The notes: a model not told the origin generated them from the sequence alone. 64,000 nt of DNA from Chamaesiphon minutus PCC 6605 (GCF_000317145.1 NC_019697.1:620001-684000); one strand, 5' to 3'. Positions 53,125 through 62,371 are shown, numbered from the stretch's first letter. Program-made: numbers and translations.

Positions 53125-53225
53125 TTTGAGATGCAGAATTTTCAATTTGACTTACTCGATGTTGCTGAATCTGAGGTAGTTAGATCGATCCTACACTGTC
53201 TTAATTAAGTAGCTCGAACATCAAG

Positions 53226-54497
53226 GTGAAACTCGCCCAAGCATTTATCATTCTCGATCGGATTTCGATCGAGCAACGCGGTCGTAGACTAGATCCGATC
53301 GAAATAGAAATTTTGACTGTAGCCTGGGAAAACCAGCCATATCAGAGTATTCAAGCATACCAAGAGCAAACAGTCAAAAATCGAGCAGCACAACTGTGGC
53401 AAGATCTATCGCAACTGCTCGATCTCAGAGTTAGCAAACAAAATGTCCGTCAGATCCTCACCGCGCTAGATGCCGAGTCACTACTTGGGACGATCTCGCT
53501 AGCAGTCGAAACTGTTGGCAAGTCGCGATTCTTTGGGAGAACTGCCGAACTGTACCAGATCCAATCGACGATCGAACTAGGCACCCATCAATTTATCTGG
53601 TTGTATGGAATGAAAAGCATCGGTAAAACGGCGATCGTTCGACACTTTATCGCCCAATTTTTAGAAAATTTAGTCCCAAAATTCGATCGAGTGGTCTGGA
53701 TTTCGGTTGACAAAACTTCCTCATTGACCGATATTTTAGTAAGTGTTCTTCGATCGTTAGATAGTAGAGCGGCTAAAACATTGTCAGATTTGCATACAAT
53801 GTTTGAAAAAATATTGCTGATTTTACAGAATCAGCGATGTTTATTAGTATTAGATAACGCCGATTCGCTCTTGGAAGCTAACGACCTAAATGAGTCAAAA
53901 GATCGCCCAGCAAATCTCAACTTTCTAGAGCTATTCGATCGGGCAAAACATCAGAGCTGTTGCATTGCGATCGTCGATCGATCGCCACCACAGATCGAGT
54001 CTGGGAGCAGTATTAGAGCGATCGAAATTGCTGGACTCGATCGCCGATCTAGCCAAAGACTGCTCGAACATAGCGAACTCGTCGGTACGTCTACAGACTG
54101 GGATCTCCTGGTGAGTAAATATCGCGGCAATCCCCAGGCACTCAAGCTGATTGCCAATACGATTAGAGATATATTCGATCGCGATATTAGTAAATTTTTA
54201 GCTGCCAATATTTTGGTGTATTCTCGAATTGAGAGCATATTGTCAGAGCAACTAAATCATTTATTGCAGTCAGAGATTGCCTTTTTAGCATATTTATCTC
54301 GTCAACAAGAGCCGCGATCGCTCGATCGGATCGTCACGGATCTGGGATCGTCGATCGTCGAGACAGATATTATTAGGACTTTAGATAAATTAGTATGTCG
54401 ATATTTAATCGATGCTAAAGATGGTGAATTCTCTGTACCAGAATCGATCGGCGAGTATGTGAAGATGCGGTATCCAGAAATTAGTTCGAGCTGGTAA
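53226..54497 (+). CDS. STAND-type (NB-ARC-like) NTPase with N-terminal HTH-like domain
   Basis: The protein has 423 residues from a GTG. The N-terminal helical domain (about 1-85: LDPIEIEILTVAWENQPYQSI, NRAAQLWQDLSQLL) is the type found at the head of cyanobacterial WD/NB-ARC proteins. The P-loop is WLYGMKSIGKTAIVRHF (near 135), and the Walker B CLLVLDNADSLLE near 206. RGNPQALKLIA is the usual GxP-like motif. No sensor repeats follow: the protein ends after a winged-helix-like segment. It is probably a regulator, possibly of the divergent pilus operon. Confidence 0.82.
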   Translation: MKLAQAFIILDRISIEQRGRRLDPIEIEILTVAWENQPYQSIQAYQEQTVKNRAAQLWQDLSQLLDLRVSKQNVRQILTALDAESLLGTISLAVETVGKSRFFGRTAELYQIQSTIELGTHQFIWLYGMKSIGKTAIVRHFIAQFLENLVPKFDRVVWISVDKTSSLTDILVSVLRSLDSRAAKTLSDLHTMFEKILLILQNQRCLLVLDNADSLLEANDLNESKDRPANLNFLELFDRAKHQSCCIAIVDRSPPQIESGSSIRAIEIAGLDRRSSQRLLEHSELVGTSTDWDLLVSKYRGNPQALKLIANTIRDIFDRDISKFLAANILVYSRIESILSEQLNHLLQSEIAFLAYLSRQQEPRSLDRIVTDLGSSIVETDIIRTLDKLVCRYLIDAKDGEFSVPESIGEYVKMRYPEISSSW

Positions 54498-54509
54498 ATC
54501 GTAACAGCT

Positions 54510-55109
54510 TTAGCTCATTTCCAGTTTGCCCAATTGAATTAAGCTTTCTAGATCTTCAATACTGTTGCGATCGTAAGTCTTAATTATATCTCTGACTCGA
54601 GCTAAATCTGATTCGTCAGCCTGTCCTAGCATCCGACTGATATCACTAATGTCAGTCGTTCTACTGGCTGCTAGTTTCATCAAAATTAGGTAGGGTAGAT
54701 CGATGACTGGCTGACCGTCTGGGCTAAATTTAGGTTGCGAGAGAGCTAGTTCGACCCAAGGTCGATCGCTGGTGAGGATATCTAGGACTGTTTTGTCTGG
54801 CAATTCCCAAGATGTACCGCCAATGCTGAGTTCGCCGATTTGTGTAGCTTTGGTGGCGAGGTCGGTGTAGAGTTGGGTCGATCGATCGGTATGAATGAGG
54901 ATATCGAGATCTAGGGTAAATCTTTCTGGCATGTAGAGTCGAGTTGCCACGCCACCAACAATAACGTAAGGTACGGTAATTAGCTTGCTTAAATTAGTCA
55001 CTGGATGAGTCCAAGTTCGAGTCTTTAGGAATGCAACGGTACTGCCAGCACCTGGGGAAATCCGGCGACGGGTTATTTCGATAAATTTTTTTCTCATTTC
55101 AACATTCAT
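54510..55109 (-). CDS. Nucleotidyltransferase-fold protein (AbiEii/DUF6036-like)
   Basis: The 199-residue protein has VPYVIVGGVATRLYMPERFTLDLDILI, the GG...DxD core of minimal nucleotidyltransferases, and LPYLILMKLAASRTTDISDISRML, typical of AbiEii-like proteins. In such families one subunit modifies nucleic acid or protein and may be a toxin. No cognate antitoxin is adjacent. It is convergent with the STAND gene (12 bp apart). Role unknown. Confidence 0.78.
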   Translation of the reverse strand: MNVEMRKKFIEITRRRISPGAGSTVAFLKTRTWTHPVTNLSKLITVPYVIVGGVATRLYMPERFTLDLDILIHTDRSTQLYTDLATKATQIGELSIGGTSWELPDKTVLDILTSDRPWVELALSQPKFSPDGQPVIDLPYLILMKLAASRTTDISDISRMLGQADESDLARVRDIIKTYDRNSIEDLESLIQLGKLEMS

Positions 55110-55202
55110 CGATTGTCATCCCATTAACGTCATAAATGCTGGAGAGCCGTAAATCTCTAATTAGCAGGATCTATAATAGTTATAAATGCAATCAAGTGTA
55201 AA

Positions 55203-57734
55203 GTGACGATTCAGGCAGAGACGTTAGAGTTATTAGAGTGGTCGCGATTGTGTCAGCAGGTAGCGACATTTGCAGCCACGAAGTTGGGTACGATCGCCGC
55301 GAGAAATTTGGTAATTCCCCAAAGTCCGAGTGTCAGTCTGAATCTCCTCGCTCAAACCAAAGAGGTGTATGACTTAGAAACTCGCTTGACAGGTGGATTG
55401 TCGCTAGATGGGATCGAAGATTTTGGCGATGCTCTCGAACGCGCCGCCGTCCAGGGAATGCTGTCGGGGAAGGAGTTACACGAGATCGCGACAACTCTAG
55501 CAGGAATGCGGAAGTTACGCCGCACGATCGACAGTGAAGAGAATATCCCCGTGCTTCAGGGATTAGTCGCAGACGTGCGGACGTATCCAGAGTTAGAGCA
55601 AGATATTTATCACTGTATCGACGATCGTGGCGACGTCACCGATCGATCGAGTGAGAAATTAGCCCAAGTCCGCGTGCAGCTCAAAGGCTTGCGCGATCGC
55701 ATTTACAAGTTTCTCAATAGCCTGATTCAGCGTCAATCTAATGCCATTCAACAGCCACTAATCACCCAACGGGGCGATCGATTTGTCATCCCCGTTAAAG
55801 CGTCTCATAAAGATGCCATTCCTGGTGTAGTTCATGATAGCTCTGGCAGCGGCTCGACTCTATATGTCGAACCCCAGCAAATTATCAATCTCGGCAATCA
55901 ACTCCGCCAACTCCAACGCCAAGAACAGCGGGAGATCGAAGCCGTACTGATGGCTCTAACTGCCAAAGTCACTGAAGTCGTCGAAGATCTCGAACATTTG
56001 CTCGTAGTCGCCACCACGATCGATCTCGCTACAGCCAAAGCGAGATACAGCCTGTGGTTGGAAGCTAATCCGCCTAGATTTGTCGATCGCGCCGCCAGCG
56101 AATATATCACCCTGCGCCAACTCCGCCACCCCTTACTGATCTGGAAACACCGTCACGAAGAAGGCTCTCCCGTCGTGCCGATCGACTTATCGATCCGTCC
56201 AGACATCCGTGTAGTCACCATTACAGGACCCAACACGGGCGGTAAAACCGTTACCCTCAAAACCCTCGCGATCGTCGCCTTAATGGCCAAGGTGGGGCTA
56301 TTTATCCCCGCCCGCGAGCCAGTCGAGATCCCTTGGTTCGACCTCATTCTCGCCGACATCGGCGACGAACAATCTCTGCAACAAAGTCTCTCTACTTTTT
56401 CGGGACATATTCGCCGGATCGGGCGGATTCTGGATGCGATTGGGGAAGAGGGCGGGGAGCGGGGAGCGGGGAGCACTTCGACTACGCTCAGTGTAAGCGG
56501 GGGAGACGAGGAGATGGGGAGCGTGAGGGACGACGAGGAGACTATCGATCTCCAAGTTAGCCACTCTCCCATCCACCCATCCACCCCTTCTTCCCTGATT
56601 CTCCTCGATGAAGTCGGAGCCGGAACCGATCCCGCTGAGGGGAGTGCGCTGGCGATCGCCTTGTTGCAATATTTAGCCGATCGAGCGATGCTGACGATCG
56701 CGAGTACGCACTATGGCGAGTTAAAAGCTCTCAAATATCAAGACAGTCGCTTTGAAAATGCCTCTGTCGAATTTGATGATGTCAATCTCGCGCCAACTTA
56801 TCGCTTATTATGGGGTATCCCCGGTCGATCGAACGCACTGTCGATCGCCCAAAGATTGGGCTTGAATCCCGAAGTAATTGAGAATGCCAAATCTCAGGTA
56901 ATTTTGGGCGCGACGCAAGAAGTAAACGAAGTGATTGCTGGACTCGAAGCACAACGGCGCACTCAAGAAACCAAAGCCAGTGAAGCAGCTAATGTCTTAA
57001 AACAAGCCGAAGCATTCTATCTTGAAGTTTCCCAAAAAGCCGCGCAATTGCAAGCACGAGAACAAGAACTCAAGGTAAATCAAGAACGCGCCGTTCAAGC
57101 CGCCATTGCCGAAGCCAAAGGCGAAATCGCCCAAGTAATTCGCCAACTCCAACAAGGCCCCCAAACTGCCCAGGCTGCCCAGCAAGCCACCTCAGAACTC
57201 GATGGCGTCTCCAGCCGTCGCCTGCCAGCCAAATCGACCCCCAAGCCGCCTGTAGGCTTTAATCCCAAGGTTGGCGATCGCATCCGCATCCCCAAAATCG
57301 GGCAAAAAGCCGAAGTCCTGAGCGAAGTAGACGATAACGGCAATCTCAATGTCAAATTCGGCATCATGAAAATGAATGTCGCTCTAGCTGACATCGAATC
57401 TTTGACGGGTGAAAAAGCCACCCCACCACCAAAAAAATCTGGAGCTAAAGTTCCCGGTACGGCGGCTCCCGCCGCCCCACCAGTGGCAATTCGCACATCG
57501 ACAAATACAGTAGATGTGCGCGGACAAAGAGTGATGAATGCCGAGACTGAAATCGAACGCGCGATCGGTCGAGCGTATCAATCGGGTATTATGTGGGTGA
57601 TTCACGGTAAAGGTACGGGCAAACTCCGCGAAGGAGTCCATGAATTCTTATCTCATCATCCGCAAGTCTTGCGTTTTGAATTAGCAGGCGAAAAAGATGG
57701 CGGCGGCGGTGTCACGATCGCTTATCTTAAGTAA
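55203..57734 (+). CDS. mutS2: MutS2-type ATPase/endonuclease with Smr domain and a repeat-derived insertion
   Basis: The 843-residue protein starts at a GTG. MutS core: TITGPNTGGKTVTLKTLAI (Walker A), LILADIGDEQSLQQSLSTFSGHI, LILLDEVGAGTDPAEGSALA (Walker B). A coiled coil (590-640) and a C-terminal Smr nuclease domain (DVRGQRVMNAETEIERAI, WVIHGKGTGKLREGV) follow. Residues 414-464 (56442-56594) are an insertion between the two ATPase motifs. It is rich in G, E, S and T and coded by GGGGAGC repeats and ACTTCGACTACGCTCAGTG. Relatives act on recombination intermediates or collided ribosomes. The insertion keeps frame, so the enzyme may still work. Confidence 0.93.
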   Translation: MTIQAETLELLEWSRLCQQVATFAATKLGTIAARNLVIPQSPSVSLNLLAQTKEVYDLETRLTGGLSLDGIEDFGDALERAAVQGMLSGKELHEIATTLAGMRKLRRTIDSEENIPVLQGLVADVRTYPELEQDIYHCIDDRGDVTDRSSEKLAQVRVQLKGLRDRIYKFLNSLIQRQSNAIQQPLITQRGDRFVIPVKASHKDAIPGVVHDSSGSGSTLYVEPQQIINLGNQLRQLQRQEQREIEAVLMALTAKVTEVVEDLEHLLVVATTIDLATAKARYSLWLEANPPRFVDRAASEYITLRQLRHPLLIWKHRHEEGSPVVPIDLSIRPDIRVVTITGPNTGGKTVTLKTLAIVALMAKVGLFIPAREPVEIPWFDLILADIGDEQSLQQSLSTFSGHIRRIGRILDAIGEEGGERGAGSTSTTLSVSGGDEEMGSVRDDEETIDLQVSHSPIHPSTPSSLILLDEVGAGTDPAEGSALAIALLQYLADRAMLTIASTHYGELKALKYQDSRFENASVEFDDVNLAPTYRLLWGIPGRSNALSIAQRLGLNPEVIENAKSQVILGATQEVNEVIAGLEAQRRTQETKASEAANVLKQAEAFYLEVSQKAAQLQAREQELKVNQERAVQAAIAEAKGEIAQVIRQLQQGPQTAQAAQQATSELDGVSSRRLPAKSTPKPPVGFNPKVGDRIRIPKIGQKAEVLSEVDDNGNLNVKFGIMKMNVALADIESLTGEKATPPPKKSGAKVPGTAAPAAPPVAIRTSTNTVDVRGQRVMNAETEIERAIGRAYQSGIMWVIHGKGTGKLREGVHEFLSHHPQVLRFELAGEKDGGGGVTIAYLK

Positions 57735-57770
57735 CCAGAATTGTGCGCTAAAAGTAGAGGAGGAAAATCG

Positions 57771-58415
57771 ATGGTTGCTTTTATACCCACTGTCGCACCA
57801 CAACTCGTAGGCGAACGCCGAGTGGTTTTTAAAAATATTACCTGGCAAGGTTATCAACAACTGCTAGGTATTTTGGGCGAACGACGCTCTGCTAAGCTGA
57901 CATTCGATCGGGGAATTCTAGAAATTACGATGCCATTAGAAGAGCATGAATTTTCCGGTCGTTTAATCGAACGAATGATTCTCATTTTAGTAGTAGAACT
58001 GGGATTAAAAGTTAAGACAATGGGTTCGACAACACTCGATCGATCGGATTTAGATCGCGGTGCTGAGCCAGATAACGCTTACTACATTCAAAATCAATCT
58101 CTTGTCGCTGGGCGTAAAGTAGATCTAGCCACCGATCCGCCGCCCGACTTAGTTGTGGAAGTCGATATCACCCATACCGATATTAATAAGCCAACTCTCT
58201 ATGCAGCAATAGGAGTACCAGAATTTTGGCGATATAACGGGCAGGAATGGCGAATATATCAACTTCAAGGCGATCGATATTTAGAACTATCTTATAGCCC
58301 AACTTTCCCGATGGTATCGAAAGAAAAGCTCTATGAATTCTTAGAAGTTGCTCAAACAGACGAAGTAGCGGCTGAGGTCGATTTACGTCAATGGGTAAGG
58401 ATCGATCGAACCTAA
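57771..58415 (+). CDS. Uma2-family (PD-(D/E)XK-like) protein
   Basis: The protein has 214 residues from ATG 57771, chosen because AGAGGAGG (57756-57763) is 7 nt upstream. Features are LGERRSAKLTFDRGILEITMPLEEHEF, LDRGAEPDNAYYI and PPDLVVEVDITHTDINKPTLYAAIGVPEFWRY, the D...ExD core of Uma2 proteins. These are very numerous in cyanobacteria. Nuclease activity is presumed, not shown. It begins 37 bp after mutS2 and may be co-transcribed. Confidence 0.88.
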   Translation: MVAFIPTVAPQLVGERRVVFKNITWQGYQQLLGILGERRSAKLTFDRGILEITMPLEEHEFSGRLIERMILILVVELGLKVKTMGSTTLDRSDLDRGAEPDNAYYIQNQSLVAGRKVDLATDPPPDLVVEVDITHTDINKPTLYAAIGVPEFWRYNGQEWRIYQLQGDRYLELSYSPTFPMVSKEKLYEFLEVAQTDEVAAEVDLRQWVRIDRT

Positions 58416-58455
58416 ATCTTAAATTTATATCATCGATTTGCTCAGTTTCCAAAAC

Positions 58456-58526
58456 GCCCTGAACTATAAGTTCGGGCTAAGAGCAAAAGTTCGTTAAAAC
58501 AAACTGATTAATTTGGTAGGGTGGGC
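58456..58526. repeat. Degenerate dispersed repeats after the Uma2 gene
   Basis: CGCCCTGAACTATAAGTTCGGGCTAAGAGC resembles the left part of the branched repeat at 44341-44397 (positions only partly matched). GTAGGGTGGGC (58516-58526), a member of the family at 13070, follows. No gene lies between 58416 and 58589. Confidence 0.5.
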
Positions 58527-58589
58527 AAATTGTAGGGTGTGTTATCCCGGAGAGTAACGCACCAAAGATAATATCTTTAATCCAGTCTA

Positions 58590-58937
58590 TTATTTAATTA
58601 AGAATACATCTACCAAGACTCGATCGACATTTTCAATTAATTGCAAACCCAAGCTGCCCAGTTTTCTTTTAATTAATTGTTTTTCTAATGTTACAATCCG
58701 ACTAACTCGTACTTTAGATTTAGATTTTAATCCCGTTTGTGCGAACTCTGGATGCTCTGGATCGATGATTAGTTCGTCTCTACTCACTCGCTCCAGATTT
58801 TGAGAGGAAATAAAGCAGAGAGTAATGTCTTCCCCTTCTGGCTGCACGTATAGAACGATTGCTGGGCGGAGTTTTGTTTGGCTTAGATCTGTAAATGGAA
58901 AAGGAACCAATACCACATCGCCTTTGGCTAAATTCAT
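58590..58937 (-). CDS. PemK/MazF-family toxin
   Basis: The 115-residue protein has MNLAKGDVVLVPFPFTDLSQTKLRPAIVLY, the characteristic start of MazF/PemK endoribonucleases, and SKVRVSRIVTLEKQLIKRKLGSL. It probably cleaves mRNA and is neutralised by the upstream gene product. The toxin ATG overlaps the antitoxin stop (58934-58937), the usual type II arrangement. Confidence 0.9.
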   Translation of the reverse strand: MNLAKGDVVLVPFPFTDLSQTKLRPAIVLYVQPEGEDITLCFISSQNLERVSRDELIIDPEHPEFAQTGLKSKSKVRVSRIVTLEKQLIKRKLGSLGLQLIENVDRVLVDVFLIK

Positions 58938-59197
58938 GATACTGGTTCCCCATCTTCTATCGTATATAGATCGGGTTCGTTCTCCAGAAAATCAAAAGAT
59001 CCACCCATCTGTGCTAGATTGGCAATCTCTCGAACTGAAGGATAGTTCAGATTTTCTGTCGCTTTTTCTTCACCAGATAGTTGCGTCGTCACCGCAGAAT
59101 CAAAAAATAATCGCTGCGTGAGTAAATTCTGCTCTGCTTGGGGCAAGGATTCAATTAACTCAATTATCGAATTTACCAGTTGAGTATTTGTTGCCAT
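58934..59197 (-). CDS. Antitoxin partner of the PemK/MazF toxin
   Basis: The 87-residue acidic protein (helical start NTQLVNSIIELIESLPQAEQNLLTQRLF, acidic end FLENEPDLYTIEDGEPVS) overlaps the toxin gene by 4 bp. No classical AbrB or RHH signature is visible. The assignment rests on order, size and overlap. The acidic tail is the likely toxin-binding part. Confidence 0.8.
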   Translation of the reverse strand: MATNTQLVNSIIELIESLPQAEQNLLTQRLFFDSAVTTQLSGEEKATENLNYPSVREIANLAQMGGSFDFLENEPDLYTIEDGEPVS

Positions 59198-59302
59198 AAA
59201 TTATTTTTTTCAGAGTGTTGTACCGAAAAATCCGTGTTAAAATCTGGACAAGGCATTTTCATGACAAACTCCCCCTCAGTCATGGCCAAGGAGGTGAGTT
59301 TT

Positions 59303-59383
59303 ATGTATTTTGATATTACAGGACACGTTTTCCTATTTCTAGGCTACGCGTTCTTGGTTCTCGCATACTTCCACGGTATGTAG
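59303..59383 (+). CDS. 26-residue membrane microprotein
   Basis: MYFDITGHVFLFLGYAFLVL plus AYFHGM: one transmembrane helix. An almost ideal ribosome site AAGGAGGTGAG (59288-59298) lies at the right distance. A rho-independent terminator follows 34 bp after the stop. Longer starts exist in frame (ATG 59282, 59261) but lack this ribosome site. The size resembles single-helix subunits of photosynthetic, NDH or cytochrome complexes, but I do not recognise it as a known one. Confidence 0.65.
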   Translation: MYFDITGHVFLFLGYAFLVLAYFHGM

Positions 59384-59416
59384 AGCCATAAACAATCTAT
59401 ATTTTTCTTACTTAAG

Positions 59417-59444
59417 CCGTATTCTGGCAGGAATGCGGTTTTTT
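59417..59444 (+). terminator. Rho-independent terminator after the microprotein gene
   Basis: An 8-bp stem CCGTATTC/GAATGCGG (one G-T pair) with a TGGCAG loop is followed by six T residues. Confidence 0.85.
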
Positions 59445-59475
59445 GTGAAATCCTAAATCTCTTTGTGATTTCACA

Positions 59476-59516
59476 AACTTATATTGTCAACAGGTGTTTA
59501 CAACTTATATTGACAA
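59476..59516. promoter_or_regulatory. Direct repeat AACTTATATTG(T/A)CAA, possible operator
   Basis: Two 15-bp copies with one mismatch (59476-59490 and 59502-59516) are spaced 26 bp apart. They lie about 240 bp before the PadR-type gene. TTGTCAA and TTGACAA also face each other. The rest of 59445-59755 shows no gene. Confidence 0.4.
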
Positions 59517-59755
59517 TAGTATCAGAGAAATAATAGATAGTCGAGCATGACTATATTATTTAATTAATATATATTTACCATCGAACAAACACTTTCAAGA
59601 GTAGAGCAAATTAAATCGAGCTTTAAAAGCCTTATTTAGTGACACTTTCCTGTTATGGCTCTCTAAATAACCCCATCTCACCCAGACTAAATCATTAAAT
59701 ACTCGATATTTATAATCTTTGATATAATTATTGAGAATCTAATATAACTTACGCA

Positions 59756-60889
59756 ATGGAAGGCGCGGACTTTCTCAAACTAGAGGAACTGATTTTACTA
59801 GCGATTGCGGGTAAGTCGGAAATTTATGGACTAGAAATAGCTACCAGCATCGCCAAAGCTAGCGAAGACAAGGTTCAACTAAACTATGGATCTCTCTACC
59901 CATATTTAAACCGCTTAGAGAAAAAGGGCTATATTACCTCCCGTTGGGAAGAGGAGAACGAGCGTAAAGGAGCGCGCCGGAAATATTATCAAACTACCGA
60001 TAAGGGAACGCATAGCCTAGACGAAGCCATACTCATCCGTCAGCGATTGCGGCAACCAAACGATGTACCTGTGGCAATCGCTAGCCAGATTCAGTCAGAA
60101 AGAGATGTAGATAAATTGCTCAAAATCTTGCAGCATCCTGAAGAAAAAGAGAGAATTTGGGCAATATATGAGTTACAAAGTGCAATTGAAGTCAATCCAG
60201 AGCTTCATTGGGAAATTATGCAAGCTCTAGCTACTTTTATTCGTACTAATTCTCCTGAAGATAAGCAGGGCGAGATCGAGTCTGACATACAGGAGGCTTT
60301 AAATGTTATTGGTAACCGAAATATAGATCGAGATATTCCCTTGAGCTTGATAGATCTAGCTCAAACTAACCTTATACGAGCCAACCTCAAAAGAGCTAAC
60401 CTCCAAGGAGCCAACCTTGAAGGAGCAGATCTCGAAGGAGCCAACCTCCAAGGAGCCAACCTTAAAAAAGCTAACCTCAAAAGAGCTAACCTCCAAGGAG
60501 CCAACCTTATGATAGCCAACCTTGAAGGAATCAACCTTGTAAGAGCCAACCTCGAAGGAGCTATCCTCATAAGAGCAAACCTCGAAGGAGCAAACCTTGA
60601 AGGAGCAAACCTCGAAGGAGCTATCCTTTTACTAGCAAACTTCAAAGGAGCCTATCTCTCAAAAGCCAACCTCCAAGCCTGCCATGGACACGCTAACTTT
60701 GCAGGAGCATACCTCTCAAAAGCCAACTTTGAAGGAGCAGATCTCGAAGGAGCAAATCTCGAAGGAGCAAACCTCCAAAGAGCCAACTTCTATGAAGTTA
60801 GAAATCTAACGATTGAGCAATTACATTCTGCTAACAACTGGCAACAGACGTTGAACATACCCAATGATATAGACCAAATACCTTTTTAA
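59756..60889 (+). CDS. PadR-type winged-helix fused to helical and pentapeptide-repeat domains
   Basis: The protein has 377 residues. Residues 1-95 are a PadR w[62 protein letters not shown]. Residues 115-190 are a helical linker like those before pentapeptide tracts ([38 protein letters not shown]). Residues about 198-365 are nearly 30 pentapeptide units ([10 protein letters not shown] type). The coding DNA of the last part is itself a 15-nt periodic repeat. It is a DNA-binding domain attached to a DNA-like beta helix. No neighbour operon. Function unknown. Confidence 0.88.
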   Translation: MEGADFLKLEELILLAIAGKSEIYGLEIATSIAKASEDKVQLNYGSLYPYLNRLEKKGYITSRWEEENERKGARRKYYQTTDKGTHSLDEAILIRQRLRQPNDVPVAIASQIQSERDVDKLLKILQHPEEKERIWAIYELQSAIEVNPELHWEIMQALATFIRTNSPEDKQGEIESDIQEALNVIGNRNIDRDIPLSLIDLAQTNLIRANLKRANLQGANLEGADLEGANLQGANLKKANLKRANLQGANLMIANLEGINLVRANLEGAILIRANLEGANLEGANLEGAILLLANFKGAYLSKANLQACHGHANFAGAYLSKANFEGADLEGANLEGANLQRANFYEVRNLTIEQLHSANNWQQTLNIPNDIDQIPF

Positions 60890-60987
60890 CTGCACAATTT
60901 TTGGGGTGTCGATCGCCAATTCGATCTCATCCCTAGATTGGTATAGTAAAGAAGACGATCTCCCCTCGACACTATTAGTATTCGCTG

Positions 60988-61587
60988 ATGACTGCTACTG
61001 CCAACCCGACGATTAATGCTTTGTGCGAACCTACTTCAGCAGCTTGGCTCGAACAGGCTCTAGGTAATATCGATACCATCTTGCTCGATCATTCGCATTG
61101 CGAGCGCAAAGCAGCCAGCACCGCCGTCAACATGATGTTCCGGTATCCATCCAATCATAAACTCGTTCGGCAGCTCACCGCGATCGCGCAAGAAGAATTG
61201 GAGCATTTCGAGCAAGTCAATCAAATTCTCGAACGGCGAGGTATTCCGCTAGCTCCCCTCAATGCACCGCCTTATGGCAAAGGCTTAATGAGTCAAATTC
61301 GCCACCAAGAACCACACCGATTGCTAGATTCATTACTAATCTCTGGCTTGATCGAAGCGCGCTCTCACGAACGATTGGGATTGCTCGGTACACATCTCCC
61401 CGATCCAAAATTAGCTGCATTTTACCGCAGCCTGATGGCATCGGAAGCGCGTCATTTTGGGATTTATTGGTTATTAGCAGATACTTATTTCGATCGCGAA
61501 ATCGTCCAATCCCGTCTTGCCGAACTTGCCATCTTTGAAAGTCAGTTACTTTCTACTCTCTATCACGAACCAAGAATTCATAGTTAA
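60988..61587 (+). CDS. miaE: tRNA-(ms2io6A)-hydroxylase-like diiron enzyme
   Basis: The 199-residue ferritin-like four-helix protein has diiron ligands in HSHCERKAAS, AQEELEHFEQVNQIL, LIEARSHERLGLL and ASEARHFGIYW, the two E..ExxH pairs of MiaE. It hydroxylates the isopentenyl group of ms2i6A37 in tRNA. Full length, ATG start. In cyanobacteria the same fold is sometimes used on other substrates, so the exact role is probable rather than certain. Confidence 0.9.
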   Translation: MTATANPTINALCEPTSAAWLEQALGNIDTILLDHSHCERKAASTAVNMMFRYPSNHKLVRQLTAIAQEELEHFEQVNQILERRGIPLAPLNAPPYGKGLMSQIRHQEPHRLLDSLLISGLIEARSHERLGLLGTHLPDPKLAAFYRSLMASEARHFGIYWLLADTYFDREIVQSRLAELAIFESQLLSTLYHEPRIHS

Positions 61588-61591
61588 TTTA

Positions 61592-61646
61592 GGGGATAGG
61601 GGATAGTTAATTTAGTGAATAGTGGATAGTGAATAGTGAATAGTAG
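61592..61646. repeat. GATAGTG heptamer-type repeat running into the GNAT start
   Basis: GGGGATA, then GTGGATA/GTGAATA units, run up to and across the GTG start codon at 61636. A stop codon in frame lies 6 nt before that GTG. Confidence 0.7.
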
Positions 61647-62160
61647 ATCGAGGATCGATCGATATCAAAATTACATTATTAGAGACTGGCAATCGGACGA
61701 TCGCATTGCGGCGGCAGAAGTTATTAAAAATGCGTTAGCGGAATATGGATTGGGTTGGGAGCCAGATGGCGCAGATCGGGATGTCATAGATGTAGAAAAA
61801 TATTATCTGGATCGCGGTGGAGAATTTTGGGTAATTGAAGACAACGGCATTATTATCGGGACGAGTGCTTATTATCCCTGTCTTTTTCAATCTTCTGAGC
61901 CAGAAAACCTGGGCGAGCAGGCGGTAGAAATTAGAAAAATGTATCTACATTCCAAAGTCAGAGGACAGGGTTTAGGCAAGTATTTGTTATGCAAATTAGA
62001 ACGAACGATATTCGATCGCGGATATCGAGAGATTCGGATCGAAACGGCAAGTGTTTTAACCGCAGCAGTCAAATTATACGAATCGAATGGCTATGTGCCA
62101 GTTACGGATGTAGAGACATCTCGATGCGATCGAGCCTATGTAAAATTTATCGATAAATAA
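61636..62160 (+). CDS. GNAT-family N-acetyltransferase
   Basis: The protein has 174 residues from GTG 61636, the only usable start after an in-frame stop. IIRDWQSDDRIAAAEVIKNAL is the first helix region. EIRKMYLHSKVRGQGLGKYLLCKLE is the acetyl-CoA pyrophosphate loop (RxxGxG/A), and RIETASVLTAAVKLYESNGYVPV is the C-terminal motif B. Substrate unknown. The first few codons are part of a heptamer repeat tract, so the original start may have been lost or moved. Confidence 0.85.
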   Translation: MNSRSRIDRYQNYIIRDWQSDDRIAAAEVIKNALAEYGLGWEPDGADRDVIDVEKYYLDRGGEFWVIEDNGIIIGTSAYYPCLFQSSEPENLGEQAVEIRKMYLHSKVRGQGLGKYLLCKLERTIFDRGYREIRIETASVLTAAVKLYESNGYVPVTDVETSRCDRAYVKFIDK

Positions 62161-62371
62161 TATCAAATCTGGTTGATAAAACCGATCGATCTTGCCCCCA
62201 CATCCAGTCTAGGCTGTCGATTTTACGATCCTGGTGCGAGCTAGTAGTCTACGGCATATTTGGCGGGGAGCGGGGAGTTGGCAAAAAATAGTAGCTTCAT
62301 TTCTGCCGTCTCGTCCTAGATATCTCCTCACAAGAGAGCCTATAGGTTTCGACGATCGATTACCGAGCTAA

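Noticed and set aside
52556-53225. Small frames in the pilus/STAND intergenic region (for example 52672-52857)
   Set aside because: No protein-like pattern. The region is better explained by regulatory palindromes.
59180-59302. Longer version of the microprotein starting at 59180, 59261 or 59282
   Set aside because: The lead overlaps the antitoxin start region and lacks a ribosome site, whereas the ATG at 59303 has a near-perfect one.
60361-60645. Minus-strand frame rich in [11 protein letters not shown]
   Set aside because: Antisense reading of the pentapeptide repeat DNA. The same applies to 37004-37249 and 43977-44183.
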